The translations under genes were made by a program, and so were the position numbers. The notes beneath the pieces were generated by a model. The model did no database searches and had not been told where the DNA came from. It worked only from the letters and a program-made list of their open reading frames with translations. This document shows positions 1-5,760 of a stretch of 10,141 nucleotides of DNA, piece after piece. The stretch is from Spirochaetaceae bacterium (GTDB lineage: Bacteria > Spirochaetota > Spirochaetia > B11-G9). The stretch's first letter is position 1. The number at the start of each line of letters is the position of its first letter. The stretch is from assembly GCA_030600745.1 (NCBI GenBank), contig JAUVLL010000084.1, positions 1 through 10,141 on the forward strand, written 5' to 3'.

Positions 1-380
1 CCTCGGCATTTAACACAATCATATATCTGGCCGGACTTCAGACAATTCCTGAAGAGCTTTATGAGGCATCTCTTATTGACGGTGCCGGAAAATGGAAAAA
101 TTTCCGGTATATAACTTTCCCATTAATCGCTCCGTTTTTTACAATCAATATGGTGTTGGCAATGAAAGGCTTTTTACAGGCATTTGTAATTATTATGGCA
201 TTGACAGGCGGAGGACCGGGCCGGGCTACAGAAAGTATCTCACTTATTATCTATAAGGGGGGGCTCCAGGGGGGTGAATTCGCATATCAATCTGCAAATG
301 CTGTTATTTTCCTCATCTTTTTGGTTACTATTTCGATACTGCAAATTCGATTTCTGCAAAAAAGGGAGGTCCAATTATAA
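1..380 (+). CDS. Sugar ABC transporter permease, MalF/UgpA type (3' part)
   Basis: This is the C-terminal part of an inner-membrane permease of a type I ABC importer for carbohydrates. The gene runs off the left edge; whole codons begin at base 3 and the stop is TAA at 378-380. About 125 residues are visible. They include the EAA loop that contacts the ATPase (EASLIDGAGKWKNF followed by FPLIAP), a membrane segment, the LTGGGPGRATE loop typical of MalF/UgpA proteins, and a final hydrophobic segment ending in a basic tail. The stop overlaps the start of the next permease in TAATG, so the two are translationally coupled. The periplasmic binding protein and ATPase are not in the window, and the sugar cannot be told from the sequence. 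Two G runs (257-263 and 269-274) stand out in an otherwise AT-rich gene. Confidence 0.93.
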   Translation, partial: SAFNTIIYLAGLQTIPEELYEASLIDGAGKWKNFRYITFPLIAPFFTINMVLAMKGFLQAFVIIMALTGGGPGRATESISLIIYKGGLQGGEFAYQSANAVIFLIFLVTISILQIRFLQKREVQL

Positions 381-1204
381 TGGATAGAAAAAAAACAAAC
401 TGGGGCATTACATTTTTCATTTGTGCGGGATCTCTTTTTATACTATTTCCTTTGTATCTTCTTATAACAACAGCGTTGAAAACACCACTGGAATTGGCAG
501 AATCCCGCCTTGCTTTTCCTGTTGGATTACATTTTGAAAATTTTATTACAGCAATCAAAATGACAAATTTCTTCAATGCCCTAAAAAACAGCCTGATAAT
601 AACAGTGTCAGCTGTTTCGATAACGATTCTTACAAACTCAATGGTAGCCTATGCAATTGCAAGAAATATGCATAAGAAATTTTATAAAGGACTCTATTTT
701 TACTTTGTAAGTGCGATGTTTATTCCATTCCCCATTATTATGCTCCCTATTGTAAAACAGACCCACGCCATGGGTATGGACAATCCTGTTGGAATAATAT
801 TCCTGTACATTGTTTACGGATTAGCCTTTAATATCTTCGTATATGTAGGATATATAAAATCCATTCCACTGGATATGGAAGAAGCTGCCATTATAGATGG
901 TGCAAGTACATGGCTGGTATTCTGGAAAGTGATTTTCCCTCTCCTTGCTCCTATGAACGCAACACTCGGTATACTTGCCTCCCTGTGGATATGGAATGAC
1001 TTTATGCTGCCGCTCATTCTCTTAACCAGACGTAGTATGATGACTCTTCCCCTGGTGCAGTTTGTTTTCCGGTCACAATTTACAACTGAATATAATTTAG
1101 CATTTGCATCTTACTTAATGGCATTGGCACCGATGATAATAGTTTTTATTTTTGCACAAAGATGGGTTATCAGCGGAGTAATGAAAGGTGGAATTAAACA
1201 ATGA
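380..1204 (+). CDS. Sugar ABC transporter permease, MalG/UgpE type
   Basis: This is the second permease of the carbohydrate ABC importer and would form a membrane heterodimer with the product of the upstream gene. Its 274 residues are the usual length. An N-terminal membrane segment (about residues 10-32) is followed by several more, and the EAA loop is at about residues 167-191 (EEAAIIDGAS, then FPLLAP). The C-terminus, VMKGGIKQ, is close to the typical GxxKG ending of MalG-like proteins. A GGGAGG Shine-Dalgarno at 364-369 precedes the ATG, whose A is the last base of the upstream stop codon. The stop TGA overlaps an ATG in the form ATGA. Such an overlap usually couples a further operon gene, but here the overlapping frame closes after seven codons. 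The substrate is unknown. Confidence 0.95.
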   Translation: MDRKKTNWGITFFICAGSLFILFPLYLLITTALKTPLELAESRLAFPVGLHFENFITAIKMTNFFNALKNSLIITVSAVSITILTNSMVAYAIARNMHKKFYKGLYFYFVSAMFIPFPIIMLPIVKQTHAMGMDNPVGIIFLYIVYGLAFNIFVYVGYIKSIPLDMEEAAIIDGASTWLVFWKVIFPLLAPMNATLGILASLWIWNDFMLPLILLTRRSMMTLPLVQFVFRSQFTTEYNLAFASYLMALAPMIIVFIFAQRWVISGVMKGGIKQ

Positions 1205-1227
1205 TAGATGTTCGTAAGCAATAAATA

Positions 1228-1246
1228 TAGCTTGCTGAACAAGCTA
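1228..1246. repeat. Inverted repeat after the transporter operon
   Basis: A perfect 7-bp inverted repeat, TAGCTTG and CAAGCTA, is separated by the 5-base loop CTGAA, 23 bases after the permease stop. It has no T tract, so it is at best a weak or Rho-assisted terminator or a 3'-end stabilising hairpin. It could also be a protein-binding palindrome. Confidence 0.4.
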
Positions 1247-1321
1247 CAAGTAGTTACAAGATAAAGAAGTGTAAATTAGTATAGAAAATTCCTCAAAAAG
1301 TGCATATTATTAAAAACTAAT

Positions 1322-1350
1322 TTGCCGAAAGACGTTTTTTTTTGTATATT
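1322..1350 (+). promoter_or_regulatory. Probable sigma70-type promoter of htpG
   Basis: TTGCCG (1322-1327) and TATATT (1345-1350) are separated by 17 bases, within a very AT-rich stretch that includes a run of nine T's. Initiation near 1357 would give a leader of about 37 bases containing the AGGAGA Shine-Dalgarno at 1384-1389. I see no CIRCE inverted repeat, so any heat-shock control is not visible. Confidence 0.5.
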
Positions 1351-1393
1351 TTTTTCAAATAAATATTAACATATAAATTATATAGGAGAAATC

Positions 1394-2338
1394 ATGTCCA
1401 AGAAAAAATTTAAAACCGAAGTATCCCAACTGCTTCACCTTATAATCCACTCTCTCTACTCGCATAAAGAGATATTTTTAAGAGAGCTTGTATCCAATGC
1501 TTCGGATGCTCTGGATAAACTCAAATACCTTACACTTACAGACGATATTTACAAAAAAATAAAATTTGATCCAAGAATAGATATAAAATTTGAAGATGGC
1601 GACAAAAAGAAACTTATTATAACCGATACCGGTATTGGTATGAACGAAAAAGATCTCGATACTCAACTGGGAACTATTGCCAGATCAGGAACAAAGAATT
1701 TCTTAAGCACACTGTCAGGTGATGAAAAAAGAGATGCTAATTTAATTGGCCAGTTTGGTGTTGGATTCTATTCCTGTTTTATGGTTGCAGACAAGGTTGA
1801 AGTGCTAACCCGAAAGGCTGGAGAAGAAACTGCATGGTTATGGACCAGTGATGGAGAGAACTCCTATTCCATAAAAGAATCGGAAAAAGAATCATTTGGT
1901 ACAACAATTACCCTGTATTTAAATGATGAGGGTAATGAGTATGCTTCCAGATGGAGTCTTGAAAATCTGGTAAAAAAGTATTCAGATCATATAGCATTCC
2001 CAATTTTCCTTGAGTACGAAGATACAACATGGGAAGGTGAGGGTGATGATCGTAAAGAGAAGAAGGAGATAAAAGTAACGCAGGTAAATGCTGCTTCCGC
2101 ATTGTGGAAAAAGTCCAAATCTGAGCTTAAAGAGGAGGATTACAACGAATTCTACAAAACCATCGGCCATGACAGTGATGATCCTCTGCTCTACCTCCAT
2201 ACTAAAGCTGAAGGTACACTGGAATACACAACTCTGTTCTACGTACCAAAGAAAGCGCCATTTGACATGTACCAGGCCGATTATAAAGCCGGCGTTAAAC
2301 TTTATGTAAGCAGAATTTTTATTACAGATGATGAATAA
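1394..2338 (+). CDS. htpG: HtpG N-terminal fragment (ATPase and first part of middle domain)
   Basis: This is the upstream open frame of the interrupted htpG, with 314 residues. It starts at ATG 1394 behind AGGAGA (1384-1389), five bases from its GGAG core. It contains the entire N-terminal GHKL ATPase domain (about residues 1-215), a short acidic and basic linker (GEGDDRKEKKE), and the first subdomain of the middle domain, which binds clients and supplies the catalytic arginine region in Hsp90. It stops at TAA 2336-2338 inside the conserved KLYVSRIFITDD segment. Without the dimerisation domain it should not act as a normal Hsp90. Whether it is stable cannot be seen from the sequence. Confidence 0.8.
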   Translation: MSKKKFKTEVSQLLHLIIHSLYSHKEIFLRELVSNASDALDKLKYLTLTDDIYKKIKFDPRIDIKFEDGDKKKLIITDTGIGMNEKDLDTQLGTIARSGTKNFLSTLSGDEKRDANLIGQFGVGFYSCFMVADKVEVLTRKAGEETAWLWTSDGENSYSIKESEKESFGTTITLYLNDEGNEYASRWSLENLVKKYSDHIAFPIFLEYEDTTWEGEGDDRKEKKEIKVTQVNAASALWKKSKSELKEEDYNEFYKTIGHDSDDPLLYLHTKAEGTLEYTTLFYVPKKAPFDMYQADYKAGVKLYVSRIFITDDE

Positions 2339-2344
2339 GAGCTT

Positions 2345-3268
2345 ATGCCCACCTATCTTCGATTTCTTCGTGGTATTATCGATTCTGAAGATCTTCCCTT
2401 GAATATCAGCAGAGAGATTCTGCAGCAAAATAAGGTTCTAACAAACATTAAGAATGCGTCTGTCAAAAAGGTATTGGCTGAACTTCAAAAAGTATCTGAA
2501 GGAAATCAGGAAAAGTACATTGAGTTTATTGAACAGTACAACAGACCTCTTAAAGAAGGTCTTTACTCCGATTTTGCCAACAGAGATGCTCTCCTGGAAC
2601 TGATTAGATTTAAATCTACAGAAGTTGAAGGTTATACAAGTCTTGCAGCTTATAAAGAAAGAATGAAAGACGATCAGAAAGGAATCTACTATATAACTGG
2701 AGAAAACGAAGACACTCTGCGTAATTCACCCTTAATAGAGGGATATGTAAAGAAGGGTATTGAAGTTCTTATTATGAGCGATGAGATCGATGAAATAGTA
2801 ATACCCTCTATAGGTAATTATAAAGACACTGAACTTAAATCGGTTAATAAGAGTGGCACTGCAGATGATTTTAAATCAGAAGATGATGCTGAGAAGGAAA
2901 AGAAAGTTGAACCACTGATCAAGAAAATCAAAGATGCTCTGGGTGACAGGGTAAAAGATGTTGTAGTATCCAAACGTCTGAGCGACTCTCCTTCATGTAT
3001 TGTTGCTGATGAAAATGATCCAACGGTTCAGATGCAGCAGATGCTTAAGGCCATGGGGCAGAAAGATGCACCGGAAGTTGTTCCAATTCTGGAAGTAAAC
3101 CCTACCCACGAGATTGTTGAAAAACTGGAAAAGGTAACTGACAAGGATTTTATCAACGATGTCAGTTTCCTTCTCCTGGAACAGGCAATGCTGATGGAAG
3201 GTGCAGAACTTAAAAAACCTGCCGAGTTTGTAAAAAGACTTAACAGGGTGATGACAAAAGCATTGTAG
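2345..3268 (+). CDS. htpG: HtpG C-terminal fragment (rest of middle domain and dimerisation domain)
   Basis: This is the downstream open frame, 307 residues, in the same reading frame as the upstream part. It starts at the conserved methionine of MPTYLRFLRG, six bases after the premature stop. Only a weak Shine-Dalgarno-like GAG (2339-2341) precedes this ATG, but the closeness of stop and start would permit reinitiation. The fragment carries the rest of the middle domain (IDSEDLPLNISREILQQNK, a hallmark of the family), a charged segment (KSEDDAEKEKK) and the C-terminal dimerisation domain (MLKAMGQKD, then ILEVNPTHEIVEKLEKV). It ends at TAG. The sequence shows no relaxation of conserved positions, which suggests the stop is recent, functionally bypassed, or artefactual. 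Confidence 0.75.
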   Translation: MPTYLRFLRGIIDSEDLPLNISREILQQNKVLTNIKNASVKKVLAELQKVSEGNQEKYIEFIEQYNRPLKEGLYSDFANRDALLELIRFKSTEVEGYTSLAAYKERMKDDQKGIYYITGENEDTLRNSPLIEGYVKKGIEVLIMSDEIDEIVIPSIGNYKDTELKSVNKSGTADDFKSEDDAEKEKKVEPLIKKIKDALGDRVKDVVVSKRLSDSPSCIVADENDPTVQMQQMLKAMGQKDAPEVVPILEVNPTHEIVEKLEKVTDKDFINDVSFLLLEQAMLMEGAELKKPAEFVKRLNRVMTKAL

Positions 3269-3309
3269 TAAAATACCAATATTGAAAAAACATTACTAAA
3301 TAATTACAT

Positions 3310-3361
3310 GTAGGGGCAGTCACCCAGGATCGGTATACCGACCCTGAGTGGTTGTCCCTAC
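3310..3361. terminator. Long GTAGGGGC-type repeat hairpin, possible htpG terminator
   Basis: Two 25-base arms (3310-3334 and 3337-3361) pair along their whole length as RNA, with three G-U pairs and two A-C mismatches. The centre is a perfect 12-bp palindrome, TCGGTATACCGA (3330-3341). On the plus strand the hairpin is followed by CTTTGTTT, so it could end htpG transcription 42 bases after the stop. The outer bases GTAGGGGCA and CCCTAC recur in the hairpin after nadE, so this looks like one copy of a dispersed palindromic (REP-like) repeat that doubles as a terminator. Confidence 0.6.
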
Positions 3362-3386
3362 TTTGTTTCCGGTTTTTCTTTACTTC

Positions 3387-3517
3387 AGCTCCGAAGGGGC
3401 GCTATTTCTTAACGAGGGGTGGAGTCCTTCGTTGTCTCCCAGAGGATCTGGAGAGTTATACCTGTTCCGGAACATAGGGCTTCACCCTGTGTTAAGATTG
3501 AACACCCCTTCGGGGCT
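3387..3517. repeat. Nested palindromic element of about 131 bp (REP- or MITE-like)
   Basis: The outer arms 3387-3402 (AGCTCCGAAGGGGCGC) and 3502-3517 (complement AGCCCCGAAGGGGTGT) are inverted, with three transitions. Inner arms 3408-3428 and 3476-3496 are also inverted, beginning CTTAAC and ending GTTAAG, matching at most positions. Between them lie a hairpin at 3435-3454 (TCTCCCAGA and TCTGGAGA around GGA) and the perfect palindrome TGTTCCGGAACA (3463-3474). The right end holds CCC-TTCG-GGG, a UUCG tetraloop hairpin as RNA. There is no open reading frame. The rest of this 327-base gap (3269-3595) holds only the adjacent repeat hairpin and the promoter region of the next gene. A non-autonomous mobile repeat is the best reading; a structured RNA is possible. 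Confidence 0.6.
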
Positions 3518-3560
3518 ATAGAAAGTTAAATGACAAAAGAAAAAATAGAGTAATACAACC

Positions 3561-3589
3561 TTGACGCAAAACTCAGGTTGTCCTAAATT
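3561..3589 (+). promoter_or_regulatory. Promoter abutting the start of the NusG-II gene (leaderless candidate)
   Basis: TTGACG (3561-3566), a 17-base spacer, and TAAATT (3584-3589) lie exactly six bases before ATG 3596. Transcription would therefore start at or next to the A of the start codon. No Shine-Dalgarno precedes that ATG. The -35 box lies inside an imperfect inverted repeat (ACAACC-TTGA at 3555-3564 and TCAGGTTGT at 3573-3581) that might be an operator. Confidence 0.5.
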
Positions 3590-3595
3590 AAAATC

Positions 3596-3961
3596 ATGAA
3601 ATTGAAAGTTTTTGACTATTTCTTTATTATTCTAACCCTGGCTGTAATAGTGCTTGTTTCAGTTGCTGCATACGGCGGTAGAGGAGAAGCTGAATCTGTT
3701 ATTATTGAAGCCTCAGGAGAGACATATATTTATATGCTGGATACAGATCGAACAATAGAAGTTCCCGGACCTCTGGGCAATACAAGATTAAGAATAGTTG
3801 ATTCAAAAGTATTTGTTGAAGATTCTCCATGCAGGGATAAACTCTGTGTGCTGGCTGCCCCTCTTTACAAAGCAGGGGAATGGAATGCCTGTATGCCCAA
3901 TAAAATTTTTATAAGAATATCTGAAAGCAATGATCAGGAATTGGATAGCCTGAGTTTCTGA
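3596..3961 (+). CDS. NusG domain II-containing membrane-anchored protein
   Basis: This small protein of 121 residues has an N-terminal membrane anchor (about residues 7-26, FDYFFIILTLAVIVLVSVAA) followed by one extracytoplasmic domain. The domain matches the NusG domain II family (DUF1312), known from spirochaetes and Firmicutes. It shows the short beta-strand region RLRIVDSKVFVEDSPC and the family ending with Cys79, Cys84 and Cys99 in SPCRDKLC and ACMPNKIFIRI. The molecular function of the family is not established. It is not the transcription factor NusG: the NGN domain is absent. No ribosome-binding site is visible before ATG 3596, and promoter boxes end six bases upstream, so a leaderless message is likely. 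A gap of about 120 bases separates it from nadE. Confidence 0.8.
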   Translation: MKLKVFDYFFIILTLAVIVLVSVAAYGGRGEAESVIIEASGETYIYMLDTDRTIEVPGPLGNTRLRIVDSKVFVEDSPCRDKLCVLAAPLYKAGEWNACMPNKIFIRISESNDQELDSLSF

Positions 3962-4082
3962 TGAATTGCTCAGGATACTGATTTGTTCAGAAACTTATGA
4001 ATATCGGGTGTAGTATTAGATCCGGTAAGGTTGAATAAGAATACCACCTAAGCAAGTTGAGTAGTTACAAATGAGGATTATC

Positions 4083-4916
4083 ATGATAAAAAAGATTGAA
4101 GGATTCATAAGAGAGAATATTGCTGCTTATAAGTATGGAGGAGCAATAATAGGAATAAGCGGAGGTATTGATTCAGCTGTTGCAGGAAAACTTTTAGTGG
4201 AAGCTCTTGGAAAGGACAAAGTGTATGGATTGCTTCTTCCTGAAAGAGACTCATCTCCTCAAACAATAAAAGATTCCGAGTTTGTATGTAATTATCTTAA
4301 TATTGACTATAAACTTATTAAGATTACTCCAATGCTGAGAGAACTGGGTGTTTACAGGTTGAAACCCCCGTCATTCTGGGCTCCCAGAGCACTTCAGAAC
4401 AGATATGCCCGGGGTGTATGGGAAAAAGAAGCTAAGAGAGGTTACCTGAGTGATCTGAACACAGAAGGAAGTATTAAATTTCTTGAAAGCCTTGCATATT
4501 ACAGAACAAAACACAGAATAAGAATGTGTACCCTCTATTTTGAAGCAGAGAAGAGGGGATGGGCTGTTGTCGGGACAACTAATAAAACTGAGTACCGTAC
4601 AGGATTTTATATAAAATGGGGAGATGATGCTACAGACATAGAACCAATACAGCATCTTTATAAAACTCAAGTTTACGAAATAGCAAAAGAGCTTGGTATC
4701 CCTGAGATTATAATTAATAAAAAACCTTCTCCGGATATCGCTCCAGGTATTACCGACGAGTATGCCCTTGGTCTGGAATACAATGACCTGGACAGAATCC
4801 TGATGAAGATTGAGAAAAATGAAGACCTCTCCTTAGAAAACAATGCTCAGGTAAAAAAAGTAATAGAAATTCTTGCTAATGTAAAATACAGAAATGTAAG
4901 AAACCTGCATCTTTAA
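4083..4916 (+). CDS. nadE: NAD(+) synthetase, ammonia-dependent type
   Basis: NadE catalyses the last step of NAD biosynthesis, ATP-dependent amidation of nicotinic acid adenine dinucleotide, in the cytosol. The protein is an N-type ATP pyrophosphatase with the P-loop SGGIDS (residues 26-31) and SGGIDSAVAGKLL context. GTTNKTE begins at residue 164, followed by WGDDATDIEPI and the LYKTQV helix, then KKPSPDIAPG...TDEYALG near the end. No glutaminase domain is present, so ammonia or a separate glutaminase must supply nitrogen. I choose ATG 4083 because GAGG (4073-4076) lies six bases before it; the in-frame ATG at 4071 would add four residues but has no Shine-Dalgarno. The middle region (WAPRALQNRYARGVWEK onward) is longer than in the E. 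coli type and resembles versions from anaerobes. The gene is followed by a repeat hairpin. Confidence 0.92.
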   Translation: MIKKIEGFIRENIAAYKYGGAIIGISGGIDSAVAGKLLVEALGKDKVYGLLLPERDSSPQTIKDSEFVCNYLNIDYKLIKITPMLRELGVYRLKPPSFWAPRALQNRYARGVWEKEAKRGYLSDLNTEGSIKFLESLAYYRTKHRIRMCTLYFEAEKRGWAVVGTTNKTEYRTGFYIKWGDDATDIEPIQHLYKTQVYEIAKELGIPEIIINKKPSPDIAPGITDEYALGLEYNDLDRILMKIEKNEDLSLENNAQVKKVIEILANVKYRNVRNLHL

Positions 4917-4922
4917 ATCTGA

Positions 4923-4950
4923 GTAGGGGCAAGACAAGCCTTACCCCTAC
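4923..4950. terminator. GTAGGGGC-type hairpin between convergent genes
   Basis: The arms GTAGGGGCAAG (4923-4933) and CTTACCCCTAC (4940-4950) pair with a single A-C mismatch around the loop ACAAGC. The hairpin lies seven bases after the nadE stop. It overlaps the TAG stop (4947-4949) of the minus-strand lipoprotein gene, so it could serve as a bidirectional terminator. Only a weak T-rich stretch (TTGATT) follows on the plus strand. It shares GTAGGGGCA and CCCTAC with the hairpin at 3310-3361. Confidence 0.55.
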
Positions 4951-5621
4951 TTGATTAAATATCCCATCCCGAACTGTCTGTATAACTGACTCGAAAGCCA
5001 TTTATCAAGCCCCGGGGAACCCCTCATTCGCATAGCGGAATTAACAATTATCTGTTCCCCGTTCACTGAAAGGGAATAGGTATCAGGATTATTCAGATTC
5101 ATTCTTTCAAGAACAATCCCTTTTCGATAATTATGGTGAATATAATCAATATTCCCCATATTATCTACAGCTACTACCATTCCTACGTGAGTCAGCATAT
5201 CATCAGGCTTTCCGTCTTCATTTTTATCATAAGTATTGTCCCAGAATATTATGTCTCCCGGTACAGGTATCAGTGTCCTGTAAAGAAGATCCTTATCTTC
5301 CAGGTAATGGTATATTCTTGTTACTCCTCCCCCGGAATAATCGTTATAGGCTTTGGACAAATCAATACCAGCATACCAGTAGAGGGCTAAAACAATGCCG
5401 GAACAATCCATACTAAAGCTTCTGCCCCGGATAAAAAGTTTCTCCCTTCCCAAAATCTCATTGGCCCCTTCAACCAGCTTCATCTGAATAGCTGAAAACT
5501 CCTGAGATGTTTGTATGTGATCCCGTTCAATTATATCTGTTTCTATAATATCCGGAGAGGTTCTGCAGGAAGAGATTATCAAAAGAATAATAAGTGCTAA
5601 TAGAGACTCAATAAATTTCAT
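4947..5621 (-). CDS. NlpC/P60-like cysteine peptidase lipoprotein
   Basis: This is a probable cell-envelope hydrolase, anchored as a lipoprotein and likely acting on peptidoglycan peptides. From the ATG at 5621 it has 224 residues. The signal peptide MKFIESLLALIILLIISSC ends in a lipobox with Cys19. The catalytic cysteine is Cys73 in MDCSGIVLALYW, the histidine is His145 in LTHVGMVVAV, and the third polar residue is His162 or His163 in YIHHN, which is the C-H-H pattern of NlpC/P60. PVPGDIIFW precedes the histidine as usual. Residues 132-141 (DKNEDGKPDD) look like a calcium-binding DxNxDG loop. The frame stays open upstream to an ATG at 5669, but those 16 codons lie mostly in the 38-bp repeat and would bury the signal peptide, so I reject that start. 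The Shine-Dalgarno is poor. The stop lies within the repeat hairpin. Confidence 0.82.
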   Translation of the reverse strand: MKFIESLLALIILLIISSCRTSPDIIETDIIERDHIQTSQEFSAIQMKLVEGANEILGREKLFIRGRSFSMDCSGIVLALYWYAGIDLSKAYNDYSGGGVTRIYHYLEDKDLLYRTLIPVPGDIIFWDNTYDKNEDGKPDDMLTHVGMVVAVDNMGNIDYIHHNYRKGIVLERMNLNNPDTYSLSVNGEQIIVNSAMRMRGSPGLDKWLSSQLYRQFGMGYLIK

Positions 5622-5632
5622 CACCACTCTGG

Positions 5633-5760
5633 CATCCTGCCTGGTCGTTCGTTCCTCACTGCTCGGCATGCATCCTGCCTGGTCGTTCGTTCCTCACTGC
5701 TCGGCATGCATCCTGCCTGGTCGTTCGTTCCTCACTGCTCGGCATGCAACCTGCCTGTTC
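5633..5760. repeat. 38-bp tandem repeat, three perfect copies plus a degenerate partial copy
   Basis: Units 5633-5670, 5671-5708 and 5709-5746 are identical (start CATCCTGCCTGGTCG, end CACTGCTCGGCATG). A degenerate partial copy, with two mismatches over 14 bases, follows at 5747-5760. The unit has 23 G or C out of 38, richer than its surroundings. The array fills the junction of two minus-strand genes: it encodes RlmE's final residues and stop, and an in-frame 5' extension of the lipoprotein gene. The length is not a multiple of three, so each copy is read in a different frame. There are no spacers, so this is not CRISPR. Confidence 0.95.

Larger units (their letters stand above)
1394..3268 (+). 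pseudogene. htpG: htpG (Hsp90 chaperone) interrupted by one in-frame stop
   Basis: The frame encodes a complete bacterial Hsp90, an ATP-dependent cytosolic homodimeric chaperone. It has 625 codons including the final stop, which matches the usual length of about 624 residues. The Bergerat ATP-binding motifs are intact: ELVSNASDAL (E31, N35), TDTGIGMNE (D78), and IGQFGVGFYS at about 118-127. The middle domain and the C-terminal dimerisation domain can both be read through. Codon 315 (2336-2338) is TAA, between ...RIFITDD-E and ELMPTYLRF, and the frame is the same on both sides. Spirochaete HtpG proteins, as I recall them, have lysine at this site (DDxKELMPTYLRF), so one A-to-T change from AAA explains the stop. 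There is no frameshift or other decay. It could be a real recent nonsense mutation, a sequencing or assembly error, or a split gene with reinitiation. It has its own promoter and Shine-Dalgarno. Confidence 0.85.

Noticed and set aside
2336..2338. Alternative genetic code with TAA as sense
   Set aside because: TAA ends other genes here cleanly (for example the permease at 378-380 and nadE at 4914-4916), so reassignment is not supported.
1982..2428. Minus-strand open frame of 148 codons within htpG
   Set aside because: It is antisense to well-conserved HtpG sequence, and its translation has no recognisable domain.
3949..3974. Hairpin CCTGAG/CTCAGG spanning the NusG-II stop codon as a terminator
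   Set aside because: It has a 6-bp stem with a 14-base loop and no T tract; chance is likely.
1250..4070. Shared 10-mer GTAGTTACAA at 1250-1259 and 4061-4070
   Set aside because: Repeated 10-mers are expected by chance in 10 kb, and flanking bases do not extend the match into a longer repeat.
5622..5669. Start of the lipoprotein at ATG 5669 (MPSSEER...)
   Set aside because: These codons lie mostly in the tandem repeat and would precede a clear lipoprotein signal peptide that begins at MKF (5621).
5633..5746. CRISPR array
   Set aside because: The 38-bp units are directly contiguous with no spacers, and no cas genes are present.
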